From Malus domestica (lineage: Eukaryota; Streptophyta; Magnoliopsida; Rosales; Rosaceae), in NCBI RefSeq assembly GCF_042453785.1, contig NC_091665.1, positions 28,010,501 to 28,074,500 of the forward strand: a DNA stretch of 64,000 bases, written 5' to 3'. The notes under the pieces are model-generated. The model was not told the DNA's origin. It made no database searches and saw only the letters and a list, made by a program, of their open reading frames with translations. The translations under genes were made by a program, and so were the position numbers. Positions 45,431-57,285 of the stretch are shown one piece after another (position 1 is the stretch's first letter; the number at the start of each line of letters is the position of its first letter).

Positions 45431-46860
45431 AAGTTTCGATTGAAATTAAATAAAAATTATATAAAAAATTGATACGTAATTATAACTAATCTTATCACGA
45501 TAACTATTTTTATTTGTATATGTTAGCCCATTATAAAAGCATCTGGAAAAATGCCATCGTCTACAAATTTAATTTAAAATGATTTTTGTAAGGCAGTAAA
45601 ATTAAATTACTATTTCAATTAATTTCTTAAATTGTGGAATTTTAAATTGGAGATAAAATGGATGTCACATCAATGTACGTATAGGCCGGGTAACACGAAA
45701 TTTGCACCACATATGACACATGTGCATAATACATCTCTTATGTTCATTTTTGGCACGGCTAGATCTGGTATACTATAAGTATATGCACAATAATTAATGT
45801 GTCAAAATCAAACATATTTTGTCACTAAACTCATAATTATGAACTTGAAGGCAATACATGAAAAACCATCATGGATAACCTAGTGGGTAGAGATTAATTC
45901 CAAGACTTGCATTTCACACTGCACGTTTTGAGTTATTTTTTCAAATAGAGGTTGAAGGGCCTTTGTAAGTCTTTTTGGTATCTAAAATAATAAAATGTTG
46001 TGACAAAACTATTAGCTGATCTATTTTTAGAAAAAGAAAAGGTAATACATAATGGTACGACAAAGAACTCTCGCATTAACAATTAAGCGATAAATACATG
46101 ATGTATGCTTATGATTGTATTTAAAGAAAACTCATATTTCATACGCATCAACGATATTTACGTATACAAAAACAGATAGCAAATCATTGTATACTAAAGA
46201 AACTTAGGGAAGATTTTGTTGAAAAAAAAGAAGATGACGACGGTGCTTTTGGTTCGTTACGACCTCTGAAATTACGAGGATTCTAATTTTCCAACTGTAT
46301 ATTTTAACTGTTTAACCAACCCCTTGCTCCTCGCGCCCAATCTCTAATCCGAAACTCTATCCAATATCTCCACCTCCGCCTCCTCCCCTTCCTCCACCTC
46401 GTCGTGCTTATCAGGTTCCTCCACCTCCTTGTGCTTATCAGGTTCCTCAACCCCCTCGTGCTTATCAGATTCCACGACAAAAATCACCCACCAAATCCCG
46501 CCAAATTACCACAACCACCGATTACGTACCCACATGGCAGGCCCCCATTGGGCATCCTCTTGCGCACTACAAGTTGAAAACACAGGGAATCACAGCCCAT
46601 TTTCCAACCGGGGCCCACCCTCCCACCACCAATAATTGATCATTGTCCTGATCCCCTCTGTACTCAAGCTGGCACCACTCTCTCCTTCTACACTTGTACT
46701 AGATCACTACCTCCACTCCAAAAATCTTCCAATCCCCTCCTCCTCCAAAATCTCAAAAACCCTAATTCTTTGTAAATATCACCACCACCGCAAATAAATA
46801 AATAAATAAAAATCTCTCTTCGCTTCATGCTTTTGGGTTGACTCAGGGATTTTAACAAAC
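45431..46860. other. DUF538 gene upstream region
   Basis: 45431-46220 is AT-rich without recognised elements. 46370-46480 is a C-rich stretch with a 25-base phrase CCTCGTGCTTATCAGGTTCCTC in three to four tandem copies. 46480-46860 is the likely promoter and leader. No gene. Confidence 0.4.
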
Positions 46861-47490
46861 ATGCTGCAGCTGCTACACTTCATGTTGTGCTTCCTCCTCT
46901 CATGGATCACGTGCTCAAGTTCGAAGCCAACGTCGATGTACGACGTTCTGTGTGCCCACGGGCTTCCGATGGGGCTGCTGCCGAAAGGGGTCGTCGACTT
47001 CGAAATCGACGACGCCGGCAGGTTTACGGTCCACCTGGATCAGGCCTGCAATGCCAAGTTCGAGAGCGAGTTGCATTACGACAGAAACGTTTCGGGGACG
47101 CTGAGTTTCGGGCAGATCGGATCCTTGTCGGGTATTTCGGCCCAGGAGCTGTTCCTCTGGTTCCCGGTTAAGGGTATCCGGGTCGACGTCCCCAGCTCCG
47201 GCATCATCTACTTCGATGTCGGGGTTGTTTATAAGCAGTTCTCGCTGTCGCTTTTTGAAACGCCCCCGGAATGCACGGCTGCCTCTGGCGGCGTTGAAGC
47301 CGTTGGGGCGGTGTCCAAGGTGAATTTCAATCTTCTTCTCATTTGTTATGGAAATTACTGCTACTTGGATTGAATTTTAACGGAAAAAATGTGACTGAAA
47401 GCGTGTAATTGATTGATTGATATGCAGAGTGAATCGGGGAGATTGCGGTCTAAGCTCCTTTTCGATCATGTTGGGAGGGATTTTGTGTAG
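46861..47490 (+). CDS. DUF538 domain secreted protein
   Basis: Two exons, 46861-47319 and 47428-47490 (donor GTGAAT, acceptor ATGCAG), 173 residues. Signal peptide at residues 1-21 (LLHFMLCFLLSWITCSSS). The DUF538 hallmark YDVLCAHGLPMGLLPKGV is at about 27-44, followed by alternating beta strands (LSGISAQELFLWFPVKGIRVDV). DUF538 is plant-specific; the fold resembles a lipid-binding beta barrel and some members are induced by stress, but no biochemical role is established for this one. The first exon is clearly GC-richer than its surroundings. Confidence 0.88.
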
Positions 47491-48386
47491 AATTTTGGAG
47501 GGAGAAGTGGATTGGAATTGTGGGTTTTGCAGAGTCTGGATTAGTGTGGGTTGGGTTGAGTTTTTTTAATTTTCACTGGCCTGTGAATTCGATTCGAAAC
47601 CGAAGATTGGAGGAGGCAGAGGGCAATACAGTCAGTTTGTTGTGTCTCAGCTGGAAAAAGATTGAGTGAGGCAGAAGAAACAATTTAGTCCGAAGAAGCC
47701 CAAATCAGGTGATGCATCTGCAAACAGGTTTTGTATTTGTATTTTTAAGCTCATAATTGGTATCGTGAAAATGGTATAAAAGCTTGCAATAAAAATCCTT
47801 ACTTTCTGTAGCAAATGTATGTCGATTTCTGTTCTCCGTCTTCGCTTTGCTTTTCCCTGTTTTTGTTTTTGTCCACACACACCGTATTCTACGTTAAACT
47901 AATCTAAATTGCGGGAGGGAGCACAATTCCGCTTGTCAATGTGGCTACGCATACGTAAAGGAGCAAAGGAGTAAATGAGACGAAGAGAACTAACCCATCT
48001 ATTTATATTGTGTCTAGTTCTATGCGCAAATCCAATTTCAATGATTGGGGTCTAAAACCTTGAAGAACTCCGTGTCCGTTGTCTCAGAGAGTTTTGAGCA
48101 GAGGTAAATTCTTTTTGCACCGGATTTTTGTTCCAGGAAGCTGTTTCTGTGTGACCAAATCCTTCGTTAGTTTTGGTTTCTTCTTTGTCAGAGCAGAAGC
48201 TTTGCAGATGGTGTATGCGTAATTTTCTGTTTCTTTATGCAAGCGGAAGTATGGGGACACCGAATGTTAGCGTAAATGCTATTAATTACTTGAGTTAGGA
48301 GCCTTTAAGTGATTTTTTTCTAAGTTCCTTCAAATAGTTGAGGTACTTAGCTACATATGCTCCTTCAAATAGTTGAGGTAGACTAA
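47491..48386. other. 3' flank of DUF538 gene
   Basis: No gene. A direct repeat CTCCTTCAAATAGTTGAGGTA occurs around 48325-48345 and 48359-48380. Confidence 0.4.
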
Positions 48387-48596
48387 GGGCTAGTTTGGTA
48401 TTGATGTGCTTTTTGAAAAAACTGCTTCAGTTGTGCTGTAAAAATAATTAGCTGTAAAATAAAGCAGTGGAGTGTTTGGTAAACTTTTGTTGTAAAAATG
48501 TTTTTAACAAAAAAAACAGTGTTCAAGTGTTTGATAAATTTTTATGTAAAACTGCTGTGACTATATTAAATAACTAAAAGGGTATAATGTGAAATG

Positions 48597-49011
48597 TGTT
48601 GTAAATATTATGTGGATGGCCCACATGAATAGTTTGTTACTATTTATTCACATTATTTTCACTATTCATTTGTGGAAAATTTGTAAGGTGAATAGTGTCC
48701 TCTTTGATTATAAAATGAATGAGAGGAAGAGGAAGAGAGGGGTTCACGGGAGAGAAGAAGGAAAAGGAAGAAAGGAAGAAAGGAAGAGAGAGAGAGGAAA
48801 GAAGAGAGAGAAAGAAGAGGAAGAGAGAATAGAGGAAGATGAGAGGAGATAATAGAGAGAGTTATCTTTGTACTCCTATTATTTCAAATTATAATGAAAG
48901 CGCCGCTGCTGCCCCGAGGACGTACTCCAGTCACACTGACTGTAGAGGAACCTCGTAAATTTTGTGTCTTGTTTCATTTATTCCACTGCACCCACAGTCG
49001 ATTTTACAACA
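48597..49011 (+). repeat. 5' LTR of copia element
   Basis: 415 bp; the visible difference from the 3' LTR is one fewer GA in a GA repeat. Contains GA-rich tract 48719-48850 and a likely transcription start region after TTATAAAATGAATG. Confidence 0.92.
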
Positions 49012-52000
49012 CGTTATCAGCACGAGAAGCTCTCATGTCAGTGGAAAGCACAACGCCACAAATCCTGTTCACCTCCTTCAGCTGGAATCTCACAGATAAG
49101 AAACAATTTTCATTTCATCTTCAAATCTCAGTACAATTGATTTACTTGAAGCAACTATATATATTGTTGTATGACTGTATATCATCATTTGCAGAAGCAA
49201 AAGAGTACATACTCAAAATTCGTAAAGAATTTGACAGCCATGTAAATAGCCTCGGAACTCTAACTTGCGGACCTCGGATTGAAATACTTTCTTCTTGAAA
49301 GTTGTTCGTCTGCTCAGTATCTACAACATATCAAAATTTCAGAAAATGTTAACGGTGCGATCGTGGCAGATGTCTGAAATACCAAACCAGTTTCCAATTT
49401 CCGCAGAAAACTGGGCAGCCACCTTATGAGTACCAAAACGCCATTTCGATAGCTCAAATCGAAATTGTTTCTTCACGAAAGTTGTTTGGTATCCTCTTAT
49501 CCATATCATACTAAATTTTGAATTAAAACTAACGGTTAGATCTTCTCATAAGTTGCAGACACTCTTGACTCCAAAACTTATGGGAACCGTTTCGACTTTT
49601 TCGAAACTCACCGGAGGAGGAACACCAATTGGAACTTATTGTTACTATTATTTACTGAGTAACCAAAATGACTTCGAACTGTGAAATAATAATAAAAATA
49701 AAAGGGATGAAACAAAAGAAGTGGCAGACCAAGAAAATGAAAAAGCAAAACATGAGGACTTAATCATTGTATTTTCTGTTTTGGCATATTTATGTGCATG
49801 GTGTTGGTTTAAAGCCCATGTCACAAGTTCTATTTATTTAAAGCAATTTATTTATAGTGGGTAGAATTATTACCCTTTGCTTTAAAGCTTTGATATTTAT
49901 GTGAATGGTGCTGAATCAAAGCCCTTGTCACAAGCTTTATTTACTTTAAAGCAATTTATTTACCATGGACGGTTTTACCGCCTATTGCTTTAAGTTTTGA
50001 TGGTGCTGAATTAAAGCCCTTGTCACAAAATTTATTTACTTAAATGCAATTTATTCATTATGGCTGGAATTACCGTCTATTGCTTTAATTTATTTATTGT
50101 ACTTATCTTTTGTTACTATGAGTATATACAGGACCTGAAGTTCCTTGATCAGATCAGAACCTGCAGTTTCTTGATCCTCATCATATAAAATGATTGGACC
50201 CGAAGTTCCATCATACAAAAGGATCTGGCATGAAGTCCATTGATCCTGAAGATCAGGACATGATGTTCCTAGATGAGTACCATTAGTTTGAAGTGCCGCA
50301 GTGCCTTAACTTAATTGTAATAAAAGCCATAAGAGTCTCAGTTTACAGACTATTAAATAAGGACCAGAAGTTCCTTATGTCCATACTCAAAATGGTTTAG
50401 CAGAAGCCTTTATTAAGCGAATGAAATTGATTTCCCGCGCTCTGCTCATGAAAACGAAATTGCCAATTTTCTACATGGGGACATGTAAACTTTACATGAT
50501 GCATTATTAATTCGGTTGAGATATGTTATCAACCATCAATACTTCTCAGTACAACTCGGGTTTGGGAACCAACTAAACATTATACATTTACGAGTTTTTT
50601 GTTGTGTTGTCTATGTGCCTGTAAGACTACCACAACGTACTGAAATGAGGCATCATTGCAGATTAGGCATTGATGTTGAATACCATCTATCATTCAATAT
50701 TTGGAATTCTTGATTGGGGATATGTTTACCGCATGGTTTGCATACTGTCATTTTGATAAGACAATTTTCCTGCCATTAGGGGGAGAAAATAATATCGTTC
50801 CAGAAGAACGATGAGAAAATATCATTCCAAAAGAATGATGAGAAAAGACCGTTCCAGAAGAACGAAGAGAATTTGTCTTATTTTGATTCACGAAGCAATC
50901 AATGAGAAAATGAAATATGAATAATTGAATGATGCAACGAAAGTGATGAAATCATATATACTTACTGCAAATGTGCCTACAAGAATTGATGTCTCAGTTG
51001 GATAAAATAATGAGACAGTAAATGATTTATCTGTTGCACGCCTGAAGCATGGCAGATTTTTAGACTCAAAAGGTTCAGTTATTCGAAAGAAGAATAATAT
51101 GGCACTACTAAACTATTGCATTCCCGAAGCATAATTGTTGCATGCCAGAAGCATGACAGTCACCGCATGGATACACGTCCCAGATAGGACAATCCACAAA
51201 CATGGGAATGTTGATGTCTCATACACGAAGCATAATAGACATATAGGTTCCAATGACTCAACTCCCGGAAGTGGAGATTAAAATCCAAGCTCTATAACAC
51301 TCAAGAGGAGGTTATGATCCACATTCTCTCAATTATGACTATCCTGGAAGAGATAGCGTCATGCCCTTGAAGAGGCAATGGATATCCAAAGAAATGAAAA
51401 GCTTTTATGCATGCGCATGCACATGAGAATATGGGATCACGGATTGATGATAACCAATGGTAATTTTGGTTTTTACAAGTAGCTACTAAATTCATCAATG
51501 AGCTGTGTTAATATTGAGTCACGTTCTTTTGTTCGTCGACAAAAGAAAAATTATTGGCCAAAATGGAGAAAGGCAATTCCATTACAAATTTTGTAAGAAC
51601 GTGGGCAAATGAACCTATATATATTTGAATACAATACAAATAGCCAAAGAATGTTAAACCAAGGAGGTTATATATGGGCATTTGTAATATAGTGTAATAC
51701 ACTTACATGATATGACACAAGGTTGTAAACGAGTTCATATGAATGGAGAATTATATACGAAGGGTTGTGAGTCGCCCACATTATATTTCCATAAGTAAAT
51801 CCCTCAAGTATACATGGGAGCAAATTGTTCTGTATAAATTCCAAAGGAAAATGTGTCATGAAGTGTAGAAAACCCTTGAAGGATTCAAATTGCTTGAAGT
51901 AAGCCTCTGAAGGGTAAAACATAAAATATGTACTCAATACCAATGGATGATATAAATTGCCTTAGTGAGTACTATCATTATGATATTGTTGCAACATACT

Positions 52001-52324
52001 AAAATCTCTTGCAAGAGTCAATAACATTAAATTATAACTCTTGAAGAGTTGATGATATTAAATTGGGACTCCTGAAGAGTCTAGAAAAAATTATAAAGTG
52101 TTGAAGGAATTATTGTCTCGAGCTGCAGATCGAACAATCTACCAACACGAATCTTATCCATGATATTTATGATATTAAAAGAACCATATGGTTTGAAGAT
52201 TATGAGTTGAATACTCATATGATGAAGACACTAAGAATAATCATTTATCTTCGTGAGGGTAAAGATAAATTAATATTTGGTCCAGAAGTACCACATCTTA
52301 GTGAAGTATATGCTTTATTGTATT
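49012..52324 (+). pseudogene. Degenerate copia gag-pol region
   Basis: No continuous frame. The integrase-like segment (50380-50720) carries stops. 50795-50870 has three copies of a CGTTCCAGAAGAACGATGAGAAAA-like unit just after GGGGGAGAAAAT, and 50130-50390 repeats GAAGTTCC phrases. RT-like remnants extend to about 52325. Gag is not recognisable. Confidence 0.7.
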
Positions 52325-54240
52325 TGGCACAATACATTGAATGAAATAAAGCTTATTTATTAATATCTCCAAGAAATTACAGATATATACATACACATGA
52401 GTTAAAACAAACAAACAGGATGGAGCCTTCACAAAGGTTGCTCATGTGAAGCCTCAGTACTCGGAAGTACCCCAGAAGGGGGAGGCACTGGAGATTGATC
52501 ATGTGGCACCCCAGTACTTAGCAAAACACCAGAAGGGGAAGGCATCAGTTGCTTTCGGAATCTAGCAACGAACCTCTGGTGATCACTTTGAATCCGACTT
52601 TCGGATTCCTGCAGTTGGACGAGCTTTCTTTTCATGCTCGTAGAGTAACTATTTGCAAGCACGTGTAACACCCTATTCTCGTGCTTAAGCCCTCTGATCT
52701 CTTGTTTAAGACTTGCCACTTCCGCCATCAATGATTCAACTTGGCGAGTTTGAGCAAGTAGGCGTTGGCCCATATTGGACACAGAGCCAGCACACTGAAC
52801 ACTGAGAGCCAATGAGTCTTGAACGGCCGACTCTTCAGACCGTTCTGAAAGGATCTTGTTATCCCTTGGAGTGAGAAGATTCCTAGCTACCACAGTAGCG
52901 GTTATGTTATTCTTCATCATAGAGTCCCCAACCGTAAGAGGACCATTAGAAGATAAGAAGGACGGGCGCCATATATTATCCTGACGCTGCTCGTCTGTAT
53001 CACTCCTAAGACTCAAATCTAAGCAAATGTTAGATGGGCAAGTCATTTTTCAGAAATGATGAAGGAAAAACAGAGGTCAAATAAAATTTCAAATGTGCAA
53101 GATAGGGGAAATTTCTACAAGCAGCAACTTTCTGAGCATACTCTTGAACACAATTGATGTCTCTATAAAAGAAGAGGCAGCAGAGCCACTTGTTCAAAGA
53201 TCGATGAGGCACCGCTCTCCGAATTTCAAAAGCCAGATTTTCCTGAATAAAATTCGTTTGCATTTTTCAGACGTAATCTCAGCTTTTCAGATATCGCGTG
53301 CAACTTTGTCAAAGATCTCTGACAAAGTTGAAAACGCGTAAATCTTACTGTTCTATTTACACCACAGTTGCTGACAAGAGTAAAAGCACAGCACCACCAC
53401 TTGCTATTGAGAAATCTCTATATATGTCGACATCTGTTCTCCATAACAAAGCAGACTCGCAACACTGCAAGAATACCTAACTCTTCCTCATCTCCGAGAA
53501 TGCATCTTCAACATAGCATCTCGAAATACTCAGTTTTCTTCCTCTCCGAGAATACATCTTCAAACATGTCACACCAGAGCAAGATTATCACATATCTTCA
53601 GGGACCAGAGCAAGATTATCTCATATCATGCAATCTCCCTGTCCTTTCCTTTGTCCATGTTCTTGCCTGCAAAGACAAGGATAAGGAAAGCAATATGTCG
53701 GAACCTCCACTCAAACTCCCGGTAAGGAACCGATTGCCTGGAACCTTTCCTGATTGCTTACCTAGTATTGCTCTCGAGTAGTCATCTTCAACGGTTGGAG
53801 TTGGGTCTCCAGTCACCAAGAAGTGATGAACCATCCAAATGCAAGGGTTTGCATTCCACTTCTGCACCAGGGGACAAATCCTACAAGAGAAGATGCCACA
53901 TATGCATGGGGGGGAAAGCAGTGAAAATACTACTTAAGCAAGGGGAGCAAGTAAGGAAAGTGAAAATGATACATTGGAACATGTGGAGACAAGCGCAACC
54001 AACACGTGCTGATTCATCCCCGACAAAGTCGAAGAAGCTCTTCACGGTACAATTTCATTCAAGATCAAGCCCCAAAGTCCTTGAAGAAATCACAAGTCCG
54101 ATTCAAGATCAAGTGTCCACCACTTTTGAATCAAATTCCGCTCCAGATAAAAGGAGTAAATTCAGATCTTCGATACTAGTCTAGCAGAAAGTCCTACAAC
54201 TCAGTTCAAGAAAAAGCCTGTGGAAAGTTAACAACAAGTA
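52325..54240 (-). mobile_element. Captured, reversed segment of the non-autonomous element family seen at 3917-6985
   Basis: In reverse, it matches 4090-4500 (54240-53700: AAGCCTGTGGAAAGTTA and GTACTCGAGAGCAATG..GGTAAG phrases), the ORF 6197-6877 (53046-52429), and the 3' end with its AATAAATAAGCTTT signal (52380-52330). The recognisable LTRs of that family are absent on both sides. So only internal sequence was taken in. Confidence 0.7.
52429..53046 (-). CDS. Coiled-coil gag-like ORF, second copy
   Basis: 205-codon open frame from ATG 53046, homologous to the ORF at 6197: shared DNIWRPSF, LTVGDSMMKN, VVARNLLTP, SLALSVQCAGSVSNM and RQVESLMAEVASLKQEIRGLK. It has a coiled coil in the middle and a proline/serine-rich tail with short repeats (SPVPPPSGVLPSTEA). 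The N-terminus differs from the first copy. Its open frame inside a copia with dead pol is notable. Function not established. Confidence 0.6.
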   Translation of the reverse strand: MTCPSNICLDLSLRSDTDEQRQDNIWRPSFLSSNGPLTVGDSMMKNNITATVVARNLLTPRDNKILSERSEESAVQDSLALSVQCAGSVSNMGQRLLAQTRQVESLMAEVASLKQEIRGLKHENRVLHVLANSYSTSMKRKLVQLQESESRIQSDHQRFVARFRKQLMPSPSGVLLSTGVPHDQSPVPPPSGVLPSTEASHEQPL

Positions 54241-54393
54241 AAGCAACTCTTCTTACTAAGAGACTAAAGCAGAACGATCAACGATCAACCTAAATGATTT
54301 GAAATCAGGGGGAGATACTCATCAGGGGGAGCATCCAAAACAGATCAAGATTTTAACGAGTCAATCGAAGACTTGTGGCCATCCAAGGGGGAG

Positions 54394-54810
54394 TGTTGTA
54401 AATATTATGTGGATGGCCCACATGAATAGTTTGTTACTATTTATTCACATTATTTTCACTATTCATTTGTGGAAAATTTGTAAGGTGAATAGTGTCCTCT
54501 TTGATTATAAAATGAATGAGAGGAAGAGGAAGAGAGGGGTTCACGGGAGAGAAGAAGGAAAAGGAAGAAAGGAAGAAAGGAAGAGAGAGAGAGAGGAAAG
54601 AAGAGAGAGAAAGAAGAGGAAGAGAGAATAGAGGAAGATGAGAGGAGATAATAGAGAGAGTTATCTTTGTACTCCTATTATTTCAAATTATAATGAAAGC
54701 GCCGCTGCTGCCCCGAGGACGTACTCCAGTCACACTGACTGTAGAGGAACCTCGTAAATTTTGTGTCTTGTTTCATTTATTCCACTGCACCCACAGTCGA
54801 TTTTACAACA
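54394..54810 (+). repeat. 3' LTR of copia element
   Basis: 417 bp, essentially identical to the 5' LTR; includes ATAATGAAAGCGCC just before the GC-rich R/U5-like part. Confidence 0.92.
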
Positions 54811-55672
54811 AAATGTGATATAATAATTTATTTTATTTTTTATTTATAATTTCATCTTCAATCTTCATCATTTATCTTTATGTTATTTATTTTATTTATT
54901 TATTTATTTATAATTTTAGCTTCCATCTCTCTCGTTTATCTTTGTTTTATATTTATTTGTATTTTTATCTTCCATCTCCATCTCAAATGGAATCGTGCAA
55001 TTAAAATGAGACCAAAGTTATCTTCTTCCTTGCGCCCGACTCTGCAAAAAAAAAAAAAAAAAAAAAAATCTGATTTCGACATCTTCATGTACCCCCACCT
55101 AGCCCCTACCCAAACCCGCATATATTTTGTGGCCAATTCGGAAGGGGTAGATTATCCGACGAGACCAGAGGGGCACCTGGGCTTCATTTTCGACGAGGGG
55201 AGGGGCGCGCCTCCCCTCCTGTCCCTCTGTAGCTTTGCCTATGCTCTAGTCCTCTGGATTGCAAGCGTTTCGTTCCTAGAATAGTTCCCGTAAAGCAGAA
55301 ATCTCCAGAACTCCCCAACAACATAATCGTCGGCGGCGTTGAATTTCTCGCGAAGTCGGACTCGACTCGTCATCTCGAACAATCAAATTCGAAGATCTGA
55401 TACGATGAGGGAAGCGAGAAGGAGAAACAAAGAGGGTATAATTGGGTTTAAGAAAGTTTCATCAAACTTTACTGTTCATCTGCCTACTTTGAAAAGAAAA
55501 AAACAGGTTTTAAGAAGCAACAAAATACTGCTTCCACTTTTCTGCTTATTTTGGCTGGAACTTTGAAAAAAAGCGTTTATTTTTACATTTACCAAACACA
55601 TTTTACACTTCAAAATTTTTTCATAGTTGTTTTTTTTTTTTTTATAATTTTAGCTGTGCCAAACTGGTACTA

Positions 55673-56895
55673 ACAATGTAGGAAGAGCTGAGGCAGAATT
55701 TCCTGTATGTCAGTATTTTGACTGGAACTGTTCCTTTCGCTTGAGTTTGAAGTGTTCTGCAAAGGGCCACTCACTTTAGGGTTTTATGGTTATGAACTTT
55801 ATATATGGGATATGAACTTTATATATATCCTTTCGCTTGAGTTTGAAGTGTTATGCAGAGGACCACTCACTTTAGGGTTTTATGGTAATGAACCTTATAT
55901 ATATGGGATATGAACTTTATATATATTTTGCATCTGCAATAGGAATATCATGATTTTTTGTGCTAATTATATCTTTTTAGTATTTTTCTCGGAAAATATT
56001 TTCCTCCCTCACTGTTTGACATGTGGACAAATTTGCTTTTTGTGCTATATAAGTTGATGCAGTTTTGTATACGTGCCAACTTATAATTTGCAGTTGAGAG
56101 ATAGATTTTAATTGTACAAAAAAAAAAAAAAAAACTTGTGTTCATTTTTCTCAATCTTCGAGACTTTTTTCTTAGGCCAACCTCATTTTGATTTCTCTTG
56201 TATTTATTTTTTTCCTATGGACCCTTGGTGCCTGGATGTTCAAGGCTTTAAGGCAAAGATTCTGAATGATTGATGGAAAAGCCTAAACTTGTAAATGGCT
56301 CGAATTTTAATCAGATTAGTTTTGATTCATATCTGAATTCATTTATAATTAGATTAATGGATTTAGTATCTATTTGGATCATCGCATGTGACTTGTCAAT
56401 CCAGATTTAACTAACCTTATTGGATTTCCTAGAAAAAAAAAAATATCATTAGTAACCTCATTATTTTATTATATTTTTCTATTTGTAATTAAATTTTTCG
56501 TGTTGAATAATAAGAAAATAGAATATAATTGTATTTTTATTGCATAAAAAGCTTATACTACTATTACACAAAAGAATAAATAATATAAAAATCAAATAAT
56601 ATGTTATATTAAGTTGGATCGTAATTATCAGATCAAGCCTCAATCCATATCCTAATCCATTTATAATCGAATTATCGAATTAGGATTTTATTTGGGTAAT
56701 CGGATTGATATTCGCAATCGATAGCCTATTAATTACATCAAATTCGTATCAAAATTTGAGCCATTGACATGTCTAGCCTTGCCCCATCACCACCCAACTC
56801 AAGGCCCAAAAACAACATCAAATTAGATGTTCTGAAGTATGGCCCATAAATTAAAGAAAACATAATGCCGGTTTAAACTTGTTTTTATTTTATTT
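55673..56895. other. AT-rich intergenic region, no gene
   Basis: 55790-55930 holds two copies of TATGAACTTTATATATATGGGAT and of CTTTCGCTTGAGTTTGAAGTGTT, a local duplication of roughly 110 bp. Otherwise unassigned. Confidence 0.4.
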
Positions 56896-56965
56896 TATTT
56901 TTATTTTTAACAAATAATATTATCTACACTGAGGGAATGAGAGTGGATTTAGCCTCACATTAAAC
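56896..56965 (-). mobile_element. 3' fragment of a SINE (same family as 57119)
   Basis: TTTTAACAAATAATATTATCTACACTGAGGGA..GGATTTAGCCTCACA matches the tail part of 57119-57285. Confidence 0.5.
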
Positions 56966-57118
56966 TTAAACTTGCTTTTAAAATGGCTAAAAATTCTGAA
57001 AATAAAATACTCCTCTAGTGATGTTTAGCAAAAACTTTACAAAGTTATTCTGAAATGCTGAGAAGGTGGTTTTTCAGAACACACTTCTTAGCACTATCTA
57101 AGTACAAGTACAACACAT

Positions 57119-57285
57119 TTTTTTATTTTTACACATGATATTATTTACACTAAAGGGTAGGGAGTGGATAAGCCTCACAATGGGCTAGTAATATTGTGGT
57201 TCAAATTTGCCTTTGACGAGAATCAAACTTAAGACCTCTCACTTACAAGTGAATACCACTGGACTGTAGTAGTGGCCGCATATTT
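57119..57285 (-). mobile_element. tRNA-derived SINE
   Basis: On the minus strand, an A-box-like AGTCCAGTGGTATTCAC, then a B-box-like AAGTTTGATTCTCG, then a body GGCAAATTTGAACCACA and a 3' end with TAGTGTAAATAATATCATGTG and an A/T tail. The layout matches plant SINEs. Confidence 0.7.

Larger units (their letters stand above)
48597..54810 (+). mobile_element. Ty1/copia LTR retrotransposon, young insertion, non-autonomous
   Basis: Complete borders: 5' LTR 48597-49011, 3' LTR 54394-54810, both TGTTGTAAAT...TTTTACAACA, flanked by the perfect 5-bp duplication AAATG (48592-48596 and 54811-54815). A polypurine tract AAGGGGGAG precedes the 3' LTR, and GGGGGAG phrases typical of copia 3' ends occur at 54308 and 54328. 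The putative primer site region starts CGTTATCAGCACGAG at 49012. Pol is in decayed pieces in the copia order: integrase-like at 50380-50720 (NGLAEAFIKRMKLISRALLMK), then RT-like at about 52240-52325 (GPEVPHLSEVYALLY). Between 52325 and 54240 lies a reversed piece of another element. It cannot encode its own proteins. Confidence 0.9.
48387..55672. mobile_element. Old TIR element interrupted by the copia insertion
   Basis: Left end GGGCTAGTTTGGTATTGATG at 48387 and right end, in reverse complement, GTTAGTACCAGTTTGGCAC at about 55672 resemble hAT-like MITE termini. The two halves are 48387-48596 and 54816-55672; the copia element with its 5-bp duplication lies between them. The right half contains a GC-rich pocket (55080-55420) unlike the rest. 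Confidence 0.5.

Noticed and set aside
46887-47171. 94-codon ORF overlapping the DUF538 exon in another frame
   Set aside because: Arginine-rich out-of-frame reading of GC-rich coding DNA.
50516-51943. Short ORFs on both strands at 50.5-51.9 kb as host genes
   Set aside because: They lie in the decayed pol region of the copia element.
54880-55284. 134-codon ORF with poly-Lys
   Set aside because: Crosses a poly(A) run (about 55047-55068) and low-complexity T-rich DNA; no domain or splice support.
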